Source: Pseudomonas marginalis
GTDB taxonomy: Bacteria > Pseudomonadota > Gammaproteobacteria > Pseudomonadales > Pseudomonadaceae
DNA: 64,000 nt
NCBI RefSeq assembly: GCF_008692035.1
Contig: NZ_VTFG01000003.1
Span: 62,001-126,000 of the forward strand
Reading direction: 5' to 3'
Positions 16,047 to 24,239 of the stretch are shown in pieces (position 1 is the first letter of the stretch; every line of letters begins with the position of its first letter). The position numbers were made by a program, and so were the translations under genes. Below the pieces are notes generated by a model. The model was not told the origin of the DNA. It did no database searches and saw only the letters and a list, made by a program, of their open reading frames with translations.

Positions 16047-16646
16047 TTACTCTTTGTCGTTGCCGTAATTCATGATCGACAGCAGGCGAATCGGCACCCG
16101 CACCAACTCTTCCGGCCCATGGGGAATCTCGCCCTCAAACGTCAAGCTGTCCCCGGCCTCCATCCGATACAGCTGGTTGCCATGCCGGTAAATCAACTCC
16201 CCCTCCAGCAAATGCAGAAACTCCGTCCCCGGATGGGCAAAGGTCGGGAACTCCTCGCTGGCGTCATCCATGCTGACCATGTACGCCTCGAAGCTCTTCT
16301 TCGGACCGCGCGTGTGGTTGAGCAGGTGATAGGTATGCCCCTTCTCCGTCCCACGGCGCACCACTTCCATGCCCTGGTCGGCCTTGACCAGCAAGGCGCT
16401 GCCATCCTGCTGGTCGTATTCGCTGAATAACTTCGACAGCGGCAGCCCGAGTACATCGCACAGGCGGCTCAAGGTATCGAGGCTGGTGGAGACCTGGGCG
16501 TTCTCGATCTTGCTCAACATGCCCTGGCTGATATCGGCAATCTTCGCCACGTCGGACAGCTTCAGGTCCTGGGCCTGGCGCTGGCGTTTGATCTGCAGCC
16601 CCAGGTATTGCTCGAGCTTGAGGCGCGGGGCGGTTTCGGTGGACAT
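16047..16646 (-). CDS. XRE-cupin transcriptional regulator of methylamine genes (predicted)
   Basis: A 199-residue regulator. An XRE helix-turn-helix lies at about 11-66 (LKLSDVAKIADISQGMLSKIENAQVSTSLDTLSRLCDVLGLPLSKLF), and a cupin sensor domain at about 105-185 (HPGTEFLHLLEGELIYRHG, GDSLTFEGEIPHGPEEL). Proteins of this layout usually sense a small ligand in the cupin and repress neighbouring catabolic genes. ATG 16646 has CAGGAG nine bases upstream; an ATG at 16652 or a GTG at 16664 is possible. It sits between purU-mgd and gmaS-mgs, both preceded by TTCC-N5-GGAA elements, so control of both is a reasonable inference. Confidence 0.87.
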   Translation of the reverse strand: MSTETAPRLKLEQYLGLQIKRQRQAQDLKLSDVAKIADISQGMLSKIENAQVSTSLDTLSRLCDVLGLPLSKLFSEYDQQDGSALLVKADQGMEVVRRGTEKGHTYHLLNHTRGPKKSFEAYMVSMDDASEEFPTFAHPGTEFLHLLEGELIYRHGNQLYRMEAGDSLTFEGEIPHGPEELVRVPIRLLSIMNYGNDKE

Positions 16647-16741
16647 GATCATCGGCTCCTGCACGGTTTCCGTTCAGTAATATTATTTTCGCACTGGGAA
16701 AGTGCAAGGTCTGGCGCTTGAAGGCCACCCCGCTGTGCGTA

Positions 16742-16774
16742 TTCCTGCGGGGAAAAGAATTTTCCCATATATAC
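16742..16774. promoter_or_regulatory. TTCC-N5-GGAA operator (distal) before gmaS
   Basis: TTCCTGCGGGGAA at 16742-16754 is a full element. A TTCC half site begins exactly 20 bp later (16762) but lacks a GGAA right half. It lies between the XRE gene and gmaS, so it could serve autoregulation of the XRE gene as well. Confidence 0.5.
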
Positions 16775-16821
16775 AGCACAAAAGCGCAGCTCCACCCACT
16801 TCGATGTGTCGATCGCGATTC

Positions 16822-16837
16822 TGGCAAGGGTATTGCA
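16822..16837 (+). promoter_or_regulatory. Sigma-54 promoter of gmaS-mgsABC-amt
   Basis: TGGCAAGGGTATTGCA has the invariant GG and GC of a sigma-54 (RpoN) promoter with exactly 10 bases between them. It differs from TGGCAC-N5-TTGCA at one conserved base. The predicted start is near 16848, about 80 bp before the gmaS ATG. Sigma-54 use fits nitrogen-limitation control (NtrC-type) of methylamine as a nitrogen source. I did not identify an activator site. Confidence 0.65.
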
Positions 16838-16870
16838 TTCCTGTAAGGAAACTAACTTTCTTTTTAGGAA
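16838..16870. promoter_or_regulatory. TTCC-N5-GGAA operator doublet at gmaS start region
   Basis: TTCCTGTAAGGAA (16838-16850) and TTCTTTTTAGGAA (16858-16870) start exactly 20 bp apart. The first begins at the base following the sigma-54 -12 element and covers the predicted transcription start. Occupancy by a repressor would block the promoter. Confidence 0.62.
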
Positions 16871-16928
16871 TAAAAAGACAGCCTAGGCCCACCCACACGG
16901 TTTTGCCTTTCGCGAGGAGTGACACGCA

Positions 16929-18263
16929 ATGTTGCCAGCAGAAACCCAGCGCATCATCGACAAGCACGGGATCAAATACGTGCTTGCGCAGTTTGTGGAT
17001 ATACACGGTGCGGCCAAGACCAAGTCGGTGCCCATCTGCGGGCTCAAGACCGTGGCCGAAGAGGGCGCGGGGTTTGCCGGGTTTGCCATCAGCGGCATGG
17101 GCATGGAACCCCATGGCCCGGACTTCATGGCGCGCGGCGATCTGTCGACCTTGACCCCGGTACCCTGGCAGCCGGGTTATGGGCGCGTGGTGTGCGTCGG
17201 GCATGTCGACGGCAAGCCCCATCCCTACGACAGCCGCTACGTGCTGCAGCAACAAGTGCAGCGCCTGCAGGACAAGGGCTGGACGCTGAACACCGGCCTG
17301 GAGCCCGAGTTCAACCTGATGCGCCGCGACGAGCAGGGCAAGCTGCAACTGGTGGACCCCAGCGACAACCTCGACAAGCCTTGCTACGACTACAAGGGCC
17401 TGTCGCGTTCGCGGGTGTTCCTCGAGCGCCTGACCGAAGCCTTGCAGGCGGTGGATTTCGAGGTCTATCAAATCGACCACGAGGACGCCAACGGCCAGTT
17501 CGAGATCAATTACACCTACAGCGATGCCTTGACCTCCGCCGACCGCTTCACCTTCTTCCGCATGGCCGCCGGCGAGATCGCCAATGACCTGGGCATGATC
17601 TGCTCCTTCATGCCCAAGCCCGACCCGAAACGCGCCGGCAACGGCATGCACTTTCACCTGTCGATCAGCAGCGCCGAGAACAAAAACCTGTTCCATGACG
17701 CCAGCGACCCGAGCGGCATGGGCCTGTCGACACTCGCCTATCACTTCGCCGCCGGCTTGCTCGCCCATGGCCCGGCGCTGTGTGCGTTCGCCGCGCCCAC
17801 GGTCAACTCCTACAAGCGCCTGGTGGTCGGCAACTCGTTGTCCGGCGCCACCTGGGCGCCGGCCTTTATTGCGTTTGGCGCCAACAACCGCTCGGCCATG
17901 GTCCGCGTGCCGTATGGCCGCCTGGAGTTCCGCCTGCCGGATGCCGGCTGCAACCCCTACCTGGTCAGCGCTGCGATCATCGCCGCGGGCCTGGACGGTA
18001 TCGATCGCCAGCTGGAAATCGACCACGTCTGCAACGAAAACCTCTACAGCCTGAGCCTCGAGCAGATCGCCGAGCGCGGCATCAAGACCCTGCCGCAATC
18101 CCTCAAGGAAGCCTGCGACGCGCTGGAAGCCGACGCGCTGTTCGCCGAAATGCTCGGCCCGCAGATCGTGGGCGAGTTCATCAAGCTCAAGCGCATGGAG
18201 TGGGTGGAGTACAGCCGCCATGTGAGCGACTGGGAAATCCAGCGCTATACCGAATTTTTCTGA
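16929..18263 (+). CDS. gmaS: Gamma-glutamylmethylamide synthetase (type III glutamine synthetase family)
   Basis: A 444-residue glutamine-synthetase-fold ligase. GmaS joins methylamine to glutamate with ATP, giving gamma-glutamylmethylamide, the first step of the N-methylglutamate pathway. Seen motifs are EPEFNLM and DHEDANGQFEIN (metal-binding glutamates), NGMHFHLS (ATP/metal site), NSYKRL and NRSAMVRVPYGRLEFRLPDAGCNPYL. The length matches known GmaS. It leads gmaS-mgsABC-amt behind a sigma-54-like promoter. A glutamine or other gamma-glutamylamide synthetase is the alternative, but linkage to mgs and mgd genes makes GmaS the strongest reading. Confidence 0.9.
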   Translation: MLPAETQRIIDKHGIKYVLAQFVDIHGAAKTKSVPICGLKTVAEEGAGFAGFAISGMGMEPHGPDFMARGDLSTLTPVPWQPGYGRVVCVGHVDGKPHPYDSRYVLQQQVQRLQDKGWTLNTGLEPEFNLMRRDEQGKLQLVDPSDNLDKPCYDYKGLSRSRVFLERLTEALQAVDFEVYQIDHEDANGQFEINYTYSDALTSADRFTFFRMAAGEIANDLGMICSFMPKPDPKRAGNGMHFHLSISSAENKNLFHDASDPSGMGLSTLAYHFAAGLLAHGPALCAFAAPTVNSYKRLVVGNSLSGATWAPAFIAFGANNRSAMVRVPYGRLEFRLPDAGCNPYLVSAAIIAAGLDGIDRQLEIDHVCNENLYSLSLEQIAERGIKTLPQSLKEACDALEADALFAEMLGPQIVGEFIKLKRMEWVEYSRHVSDWEIQRYTEFF

Positions 18264-18285
18264 CACCGTGTGACGGAGACTTGTT

Positions 18286-19191
18286 ATGTGTGGAATCGTA
18301 GGCCTGTACCTGAAGAATCCGCAGCTGGAACCCCAGCTCGGCCAGCTGTTTGAACCCATGCTGCAAGCCATGACCGACCGTGGCCCGGACAGCGCCGGTT
18401 TCGCCATCTACGGCGATGAAGTCGCCGATGGCTGGGTCAAGCTGACCCTGCAAGCCACCACCGAAGCCTTCGACTGGAAAGGCTTGATGGGCGAGCTGGA
18501 AGGGCGCCTCGGCTGTTCCCTGGACTGGTTCCAGAACGCCAGCGCCGCCGTATTGAAGATCCACGCCGACGAAGCCCCGGTGCGCCTGGCCCTGGCCGAA
18601 CTGGCGCCGAGCGTGCGCATCATGAGCGCCGGGCAGAGCATCGAGATCCTCAAGGGCATGGGCCTGCCCCAGGAAATTTCCCAACGCTTCGGCCTGGCAA
18701 ACATGCAGGGCAGCCACATCATCGGCCACACGCGCATGGCCACCGAAAGCGCGGTGACCATGGAAGGCAGCCACCCGTTCTCCACCGGCGCCGACCTGTG
18801 CCTGGTGCACAACGGCTCGCTGTCCAACCACTTCCGCCTGCGCCAGGAACTCAAGCGCGAAGGCATCCACTTCGAAACCGACAACGACACCGAAGTCGCC
18901 GCCGGCTACCTGACCTGGCGCCTGCAACAGGGTGATTCGCTCAAAGAGGCGCTGGACCACTCCCTGGAAGACCTCGACGGCTTCTTCACCTTCGCCATCG
19001 GCACGCGCAACGGCTTTGCGGTGATCCGCGACCCGATTGCGTGCAAGCCGGCGATCTTGGCCGAGACCGACGACTACGTCGCCATGGCCTCCGAGTACCA
19101 GGCGCTGTCGAGCCTGCCGGGCATCGAAAACGCGCGGATCTGGGAGCCGGCACCGGCCACGTTGTACATCTGGGAACGCCCGTCAGCTTAA
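18286..19191 (+). CDS. mgsA: N-methylglutamate synthase subunit A (class II glutamine amidotransferase)
   Basis: A 301-residue Ntn-type amidotransferase domain like the N-terminus of glutamate synthase GltB. The nucleophile Cys2 (MCGIVGLYL) becomes N-terminal after Met removal. DRGPDSAGFAIYG, the RMATES-SHPF loop, CLVHNGSLSNH and DNDTEVAAGYL complete the active site. In N-methylglutamate synthase it would release methylamine from gamma-glutamylmethylamide for transfer to 2-oxoglutarate. Glutamate synthase is one fused chain; here its modules are three separate genes (mgsA, B, C). GGAG precedes the start. Confidence 0.9.
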   Translation: MCGIVGLYLKNPQLEPQLGQLFEPMLQAMTDRGPDSAGFAIYGDEVADGWVKLTLQATTEAFDWKGLMGELEGRLGCSLDWFQNASAAVLKIHADEAPVRLALAELAPSVRIMSAGQSIEILKGMGLPQEISQRFGLANMQGSHIIGHTRMATESAVTMEGSHPFSTGADLCLVHNGSLSNHFRLRQELKREGIHFETDNDTEVAAGYLTWRLQQGDSLKEALDHSLEDLDGFFTFAIGTRNGFAVIRDPIACKPAILAETDDYVAMASEYQALSSLPGIENARIWEPAPATLYIWERPSA

Positions 19192-19202
19192 GGAGCGCAC
19201 AC

Positions 19203-19877
19203 ATGAAAACCATCGATCTTTCCACCGCCACCGTGCGTGACCTCAACCAGGCGCTGCACGCCCAGGCCATCGACAACGAGTGGCGCGTGACCCATTCCAA
19301 CGGCAAGCACAACCTTGCGGTAGGGGTGAACCAGGCCGTGTCCATCGATATCGAGGGCCACGCCGGCTACTACTGCGCGGGCATGAACCAGCAGGCCTCG
19401 ATTACCGTGCACGGCAATGTCGGCGTGGGCTGCGCCGAGAACATGATGTCCGGCTCGGTGCGCGTCAAAGGCAGCGCGTCCCAGGCCGCCGGGGCCACGG
19501 CCCATGGCGGTTTGCTGGTGATTGAGGGCGATGCGGGCGCGCGTTGCGGGATTTCCATGAAGGGCATCGACATCGTCGTCGGCGGCAGCATTGGCCATAT
19601 GAGCTGCTTCATGGGCCAGGCCGGGCGCCTGGTGGTGTGCGGCGACGCCGGCGATGCGCTGGGGGATTCGCTCTACGAAACCCATATCTACGTGAAAGGC
19701 ACGGTGGAGTCCCTGGGCTCGGACTGCGTTGAAAAAGAGATGCGCAGCGAGCACCTGCAAGAGTTGCAGGAACTGCTCGACCGCGCCGGTTTCGCCCACC
19801 AGGCGGCGGATTTCAAGCGCTACGGCTCGGCCCGTCAGCTGTACAACTTCAAAGTCGATAACGCCTCCGCGTACTGA
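19203..19877 (+). CDS. mgsB: N-methylglutamate synthase subunit B (GXGXG domain)
   Basis: A 224-residue protein equivalent to the C-terminal GXGXG beta-helix domain of GltB. Repeats such as GNVGVGCAENMMSG, GDAGARCGISMKG and GDAGDALGDSLYE are visible from about residue 45 to 165. The domain is structural in glutamate synthase and positions the amidotransferase and FMN domains. ATG 19203 is preceded by AAGGAG and begins 11 bp after mgsA. The upstream in-frame extension runs through mgsA and is not real. Confidence 0.9.
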   Translation: MKTIDLSTATVRDLNQALHAQAIDNEWRVTHSNGKHNLAVGVNQAVSIDIEGHAGYYCAGMNQQASITVHGNVGVGCAENMMSGSVRVKGSASQAAGATAHGGLLVIEGDAGARCGISMKGIDIVVGGSIGHMSCFMGQAGRLVVCGDAGDALGDSLYETHIYVKGTVESLGSDCVEKEMRSEHLQELQELLDRAGFAHQAADFKRYGSARQLYNFKVDNASAY

Positions 19878-19891
19878 TCAGGAGCTCCACC

Positions 19892-21214
19892 ATGACTGAA
19901 CAAACCCCTCCGGTCCTGCGCGAGTCGGCCACCTTCGACCGCCTGACCATCCAGGAAATCCAGCGTGCCGCCGAAACCGGCATCTACGACATTCGCGGTG
20001 GCGGCACCAAGCGCAAGCTGCCGCACTTCGATGACTTGCTGCTGCTCGGCGCCAGCGTGTCGCGCTATCCGCTGGAAGGCTATCGCGAGAAGTGCGGCAC
20101 CGATGTGATCCTCGGCAACCGCTTCGCCAAGAAGCCGATCCACCTGAAGATCCCGGTGACCATCGCCGGCATGAGTTTCGGTGCGTTGTCGGCCAACGCC
20201 AAGGAAGCCCTGGGCCGTGGCGCGACCATCGCCGGCACCAGCACCACCACCGGTGACGGTGGCATGACCCCGGAAGAGCGCGGCCAGTCCCAGCACCTGG
20301 TGTATCAGTATCTGCCATCACGCTACGGCATGAACCCGGATGATTTGCGCAAGGCCGACGCCATCGAGATCGTCCTCGGCCAGGGCGCCAAGCCCGGCGG
20401 CGGCGGCATGTTGCTCGGCATGAAAGTCACCGAGCGTGTGGCCGGCATGCGCACCTTGCCCATCGGCGTGGACCAGCGCAGCGCCTGCCGCCACCCGGAC
20501 TGGACCGGCCCTGATGACCTGGCGATCAAGATTGCCGAGCTGCGCGAAATCACCGATTGGGAAAAACCGATCTACGTGAAGATCGGCGCGAGCCGGCCGT
20601 ATTACGACGTGAAGCTGGCGGTCAAGGCCGGTGCCGATGTGATCGTGCTTGACGGTATGCAAGGCGGTACTGCCGCGACCCAGGAAGTGTTTATCGAGCA
20701 TGTGGGCATCCCGATTTTGTCGGCCATCCCGCAAGCGGTACAGGCTTTGCAAGAGATGGGCATGCACCGCAAGGTCCAGTTGATCGTGTCGGGCGGGATC
20801 CGCAACGGTGCCGATGTGGCCAAGGCCATGGCGATGGGCGCGGATGCGGTCGCCATCGGCACGGCGGCGCTGATTGCCCTGGGCGACAACCACCCACGGC
20901 TGGACGCGGAACTGAAAAAGATCGGCTCGGCCGCCGGCTTCTACGACGACTGGCAGAACGGCCGCGACCCGGCCGGCATCACCACCCAGGACCCGGAGCT
21001 GTCCAAGCGCCTCGACCCGGTGGAAGGCGGGCGGCGGTTGGCCAACTACCTGCGGGTGATGGTGCTGGAAGCGCAGACCATGGCCCGTGCGTGCGGCAAA
21101 TCGCACCTGCACAACCTCGACCCCGAGGACCTGGTGGCGCTGACGGTGGAATCGGCCGCCATGGCCCGGGTGCCGCTGGCAGGAACCAGCTGGGTGCCGG
21201 GTTCCGGTTACTAG
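19892..21214 (+). CDS. mgsC: N-methylglutamate synthase subunit C (FMN glutamate synthase domain)
   Basis: A 440-residue FMN-binding glutamate-synthase-family TIM barrel. It contains ITIAGMSFGALSANAKEAL-like sequence, GTSTTTGDGGMTPEER, GQGAKPGGGGMLLG, VIVLDGMQGGTAATQ and the FMN-phosphate segment SGGIRNGADVAKAMAMGADAVAIG. It would carry out the reductive transfer of methylamine to 2-oxoglutarate, giving N-methylglutamate. I do not see the clustered cysteines of the GltB 3Fe-4S site, so electrons may arrive differently. AGGAGC precedes the ATG. It completes gmaS-mgsABC. Confidence 0.9.
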   Translation: MTEQTPPVLRESATFDRLTIQEIQRAAETGIYDIRGGGTKRKLPHFDDLLLLGASVSRYPLEGYREKCGTDVILGNRFAKKPIHLKIPVTIAGMSFGALSANAKEALGRGATIAGTSTTTGDGGMTPEERGQSQHLVYQYLPSRYGMNPDDLRKADAIEIVLGQGAKPGGGGMLLGMKVTERVAGMRTLPIGVDQRSACRHPDWTGPDDLAIKIAELREITDWEKPIYVKIGASRPYYDVKLAVKAGADVIVLDGMQGGTAATQEVFIEHVGIPILSAIPQAVQALQEMGMHRKVQLIVSGGIRNGADVAKAMAMGADAVAIGTAALIALGDNHPRLDAELKKIGSAAGFYDDWQNGRDPAGITTQDPELSKRLDPVEGGRRLANYLRVMVLEAQTMARACGKSHLHNLDPEDLVALTVESAAMARVPLAGTSWVPGSGY

Positions 21215-21223
21215 CGGGCCCCT

Positions 21224-21357
21224 GTAGTGAGCGGGCTTGCCCCGCGCCGGGTGGCGAAGCCACCCCAATAAAGCCGCCGCATTCATTGAGGTAGAAATGC
21301 GGCGATTGGTTTACGGGCGGCTTCGCCACCCAGCGCGGGGCAAGCCCGCTCACTACA
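21224..21357. repeat. REP pair (TAGTGAGCGGGCTTGCCCCGC type)
   Basis: A long inverted repeat between mgsC and amt. The outer arms share TAGTGAGCGGGCTTGCCCC and its complement, then GGTGGCGAAGCC/GGCTTCGCCACC. A small inner palindrome GCCGCATT...AATGCGGC sits in the centre. It resembles the REP pair at 63811-63941. Confidence 0.82.
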
Positions 21358-21395
21358 CCCAGGTACTTCCCATTTCTTTTGCAGGAGCTTTGAAC

Positions 21396-22721
21396 ATGGT
21401 CAATCGTCTTCTCGGCAAATCCCTCTTCGGTTTATTGCTGGCCAGTGCCTTTGCACCCTTGGCCCAGGCCGCCGACGCCCCCACCTTGAACACCGGCAGC
21501 ACCGCCTGGATGGTCACCGCCGCCGTGCTGGTGCTGTTCATGTGCTTGCCGGGGCTTGCGTTGTTCTACGGTGGCCTGGTCCGTGCGAAAAACATGCTCT
21601 CGTTGTTCACCCAGTGCTTCGGCATCGCTGGCCTGGTGGGCGTGCTGTGGGTGATCTACGGCTACAGCATGGTGGTCGACACCACCGGCATGGTCGAAGG
21701 GCAGGTGACCTTCAACAGTTTTGTCGGTGGCCTGAGCCGCGCCTTCCTGGCGGGCATGACCCCGGAGAGCCTGGTGGGGGATATTCCGGAAGGGGTGTTC
21801 GTGACCTTCCAGATGACCTTCGCCATCATCACCCCGGCCCTGATCGCCGGCGCCTTTGCCGAACGCATGAAGTTCTCGGCGGCGCTGCTGTTCATGGCCA
21901 TCTGGTTCACCCTGGTCTATGCCCCGGTGGCGCATATGGTCTGGGGCGGTTCGGGGGCCTTGATGCATAACTGGGGCGTGCTCGACTTTGCCGGCGGCAC
22001 CGCCGTGCACATCAATGCCGGTGTGGCTGCGCTCGCTGCGTGCCTGATCCTCGGCAAGCGCAAGGGCTACCAGAACACGCCGATGCCGGCGCATAACCTC
22101 AGCCTGACCATGGCCGGTGCGGCGATGCTCTGGGTCGGCTGGTTCGGCTTCAATATCGGCTCCGGTGGCGGCCTCAGCGGCACCTCGGGCATCGTCATGC
22201 TCAACACTCAGTTGGGCGCCTGCGCCGGGATCCTGGGCTGGATGTTCACCGAGTGGTTCAAGGTCGGCAAGCCCAGTGCCCTCGGCCTGGCCAGCGGCGC
22301 GTTGGCCGGCCTGGTGGGGATCACCCCGGCGTGTGCCTACGTGGGCGTCGGCGGTGCGTTGGCCATCGGCTTGCTGTGCGGGGTGTTCTGCTACTTGAGC
22401 GTGACGGTGTTGAAGCGCCGTTTCGGCTACGACGACAGCCTCGACGTGTTCGGTCTGCACGGCATTGGCGGGATGATCGGCGCGGTGTTGACCGGGGTGT
22501 TCTGTGTACCGTCCATGGGGGGCCTGGTGGAAGGTGTGACCATGGGCGGGCAGGTGGTTGCCCAGCTCAAGGGGGTGCTGCTGACTACGGTGTACTGCTT
22601 TGTGATCAGTTGGATCATCCTCAAGGGGGTCAATGTCCTGGTTGGCTTGCGTGCCCATGAGTCGGTGGAGGAGATGGGGCTGGACCTGGCCGAGCATAAT
22701 GAGCGGGCCTACAACCACTGA
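21396..22721 (+). CDS. amt: Ammonium/methylammonium transporter
   Basis: A 441-residue Amt/Mep/Rh channel. A signal-peptide-like N-terminus (VNRLLGKSLFGLLLASAFA, cleavage near AQAADA) is followed by 11 helices with family sequences FYGGLVRAKNMLS, GCVxxxG-like turns (MLWVGWFGFNIGSGG), HMVWGG and FGLHGIGGMIGAVLTGVF. The pore histidines appear in DFAGGTAVHINAG and DVFGLHG. ATG 21396 has GCAGGAG upstream. No glnK neighbour is present. Position after gmaS-mgsABC suggests dedicated uptake of methylammonium. Confidence 0.93.
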   Translation: MVNRLLGKSLFGLLLASAFAPLAQAADAPTLNTGSTAWMVTAAVLVLFMCLPGLALFYGGLVRAKNMLSLFTQCFGIAGLVGVLWVIYGYSMVVDTTGMVEGQVTFNSFVGGLSRAFLAGMTPESLVGDIPEGVFVTFQMTFAIITPALIAGAFAERMKFSAALLFMAIWFTLVYAPVAHMVWGGSGALMHNWGVLDFAGGTAVHINAGVAALAACLILGKRKGYQNTPMPAHNLSLTMAGAAMLWVGWFGFNIGSGGGLSGTSGIVMLNTQLGACAGILGWMFTEWFKVGKPSALGLASGALAGLVGITPACAYVGVGGALAIGLLCGVFCYLSVTVLKRRFGYDDSLDVFGLHGIGGMIGAVLTGVFCVPSMGGLVEGVTMGGQVVAQLKGVLLTTVYCFVISWIILKGVNVLVGLRAHESVEEMGLDLAEHNERAYNH

Positions 22722-23230
22722 TCATTCCCCCTGAGTAAACGCAGCTCAAAATGTGGGAGGGGCGGTGCGACGATTCGACTTGCCCCGTGGCGGCTCGGGA
22801 GCCGACGACTCTCTAACGGGTGCCCCGGGACTGAAATGTGGGAGGGGGCTTGCCCCCGATGGCGGCCTGACAGCCGACCAGGATGTTGGATCGGATCGAG
22901 TACATATCCGTTGCTGCGGTAAAGGCGGCTATTGGTTCCGCCCTTACGGCGGCTCACTTTGGAAAAGCCCCAAAGTAAGCAAAGGGCTCTTGCCCCACCA
23001 CTCGGCACCTCGCCCAGGCTCGGTGTGCCCGTAATCCGACAGTGATGTGGGCGGCTAAACCGGCATCCCTGCCGGTTTACCCCCCACATCACTATCGGAT
23101 TCCGGCCAGCGTGGTTAACGGGGCGCCTGAGATCAAGATCAAGATCTACAGCAAGAGCAAGAGCAAGAGCGGCTCGCTTCGCATCGTGGTTACCGTTGTG
23201 GATACCTATGCGCCGACAGCGGTCTTTCAG
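22722..23230. other. Gene-free 509-bp repeat-rich region
   Basis: I see no convincing gene here. It contains a REP variant with an insert (22751-22800), a second REP arm followed by a mosaic GC-rich block (22834-23032), a long stem-loop (23033-23101), and a short-period run AGATCAAGATCAAGATC / GAGCAAGAGCAAGAGC at 23131-23170. The mosaic block resembles dispersed intergenic elements I associate with fluorescent pseudomonads. It separates the plus-strand amt gene from the end of the minus-strand trimethylamine operon. Confidence 0.6.
23033..23101. repeat. Long inverted repeat / stem-loop
   Basis: Outer arms of 19 nt (23033-23051 and 23083-23101) pair at 18 of 19 positions. An inner perfect 9-bp stem TAAACCGGC/GCCGGTTTA (23056-23064, 23071-23079) surrounds ATCCCT. 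It lies between the converging ends of amt and the folD2 operon and could end transcripts from both sides, although no T-run follows. Confidence 0.7.
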
Positions 23231-24223
23231 TCAGCTGGGTTGTAGCTGAGCCACGGCCATCGGGGGCAAGTCTCCTCCCGCATTTGCCTTGCTGCGTTGC
23301 AGCTGGCTCGCCACCAGGGTGTTCTTCAGCAGGTAGGCAATCGTCATCGGCCCCACACCGCCGGGCACCGGCGTGATCGCGCTGGCTACGGTGCGTGCGC
23401 TGGCATAGTCCACATCCCCCACCAACCGTGTGCCGGTCTCGGTGGTGATGCGGTTGATCCCCACATCAATGACCACTGCGCCGGGCTTGAGCCAACTGGC
23501 ATCGATCAACTGCGGCCGGCCTACGGCGGCGACGACGATGTCGGCCAAACGGCACAGCGCCGGTGCATCGACGCTGCGCGAGTGCACCACGCTGACCGAG
23601 CAGTTGGCCTGCAGCAGCAGGGTTGCCATGGGTTTGCCGACAATGTTCGAACGCCCGATCACCACCGCGTGCAAGCCGCTCAAGTCGCCGCAGGTTTCGT
23701 GCAGCAGGCGCATGCAGCCGCTGGGCGTGCAGGGCGTGAGCACTTCGATGCCTTGCACCAGGCCGCCGACGTTTTCGCGGTGGAAGCCATCCACGTCCTT
23801 GATCGGGTCGATCGCGTGGATCACCGCCGCCTCGTCGATATGCGCCGGCAGTGGCAACTGCACCAGGATGCCGTTGACCGTCGCATCGGCATTCAACCGG
23901 GCAAGCAGGTCGAGCACCTGCGTCTGGCTGGCATCCTCCGGCAGCCGGTATTCCAGGGAGCGAATCCCGACTTCCTTGGCCCGCAGCAGCTTATTACGCA
24001 CGTAGACGTGGCTGGCCGGGTCATCGCCCACCAGCAATACCGCCAGGGCCGGGTAGATTTGCTGCGAGGCTAGCAGCAGGACCTCTTCGCGAACCTCGTC
24101 GAGCACCTGGGCAGAGATGGCCTTGCCGTCGATATCGCGGGCAGGCGTGGGGAGAGAGCTGGTCAAAAGCGTCACCGTTGTCTGGGGAAATAAGGCGCTG
24201 AGGGATAAGAATCCCTCAGCCAT
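23231..24223 (-). CDS. folD: Methylene-THF dehydrogenase/cyclohydrolase (copy 2)
   Basis: A second FolD, 330 residues from ATG 24223, with the same motif set as copy 1: YVRNK, DVDGFHRENVGG, VIGRSNIVGKPMATLLL and PVPGGVGPMT. A perfect 10-bp stem-loop (24197-24220) overlaps the first codons, so the true start may be the TTG at 24166 (preceded by GGTGA) or the GTG at 24175. Either still keeps the conserved DIDGK. It is the last gene of the trimethylamine/dimethylamine operon and would process methylene-THF from Tdm- and Dmm-linked demethylation. Confidence 0.9.
   Translation of the reverse strand: MAEGFLSLSALFPQTTVTLLTSSLPTPARDIDGKAISAQVLDEVREEVLLLASQQIYPALAVLLVGDDPASHVYVRNKLLRAKEVGIRSLEYRLPEDASQTQVLDLLARLNADATVNGILVQLPLPAHIDEAAVIHAIDPIKDVDGFHRENVGGLVQGIEVLTPCTPSGCMRLLHETCGDLSGLHAVVIGRSNIVGKPMATLLLQANCSVSVVHSRSVDAPALCRLADIVVAAVGRPQLIDASWLKPGAVVIDVGINRITTETGTRLVGDVDYASARTVASAITPVPGGVGPMTIAYLLKNTLVASQLQRSKANAGGDLPPMAVAQLQPS
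24197..24220 (-). terminator. Stem-loop between permease and folD2 genes
   Basis: GCTGAGGGAT pairs perfectly with ATCCCTCAGC around a 4-nt loop. On the minus strand it is followed by GCCTTATTTCC, only moderately T-rich. It may act as a terminator or attenuator after the permease gene, lowering folD2 expression relative to the upstream genes. Confidence 0.5.
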
Positions 24224-24239
24224 AGGCAGGCCGGAAGGC

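Noticed and set aside
16683..18407. 574-codon minus-strand frame across gmaS
   Set aside because: Antisense shadow of gmaS and its promoter region; no motifs.
22753..23245. Small plus-strand frames in the 22.7-23.2 kb gap
   Set aside because: They run through REP arms and the stem-loop, have no ribosome-binding sites, and their translations are low-complexity (e.g. KSKSKSKS).
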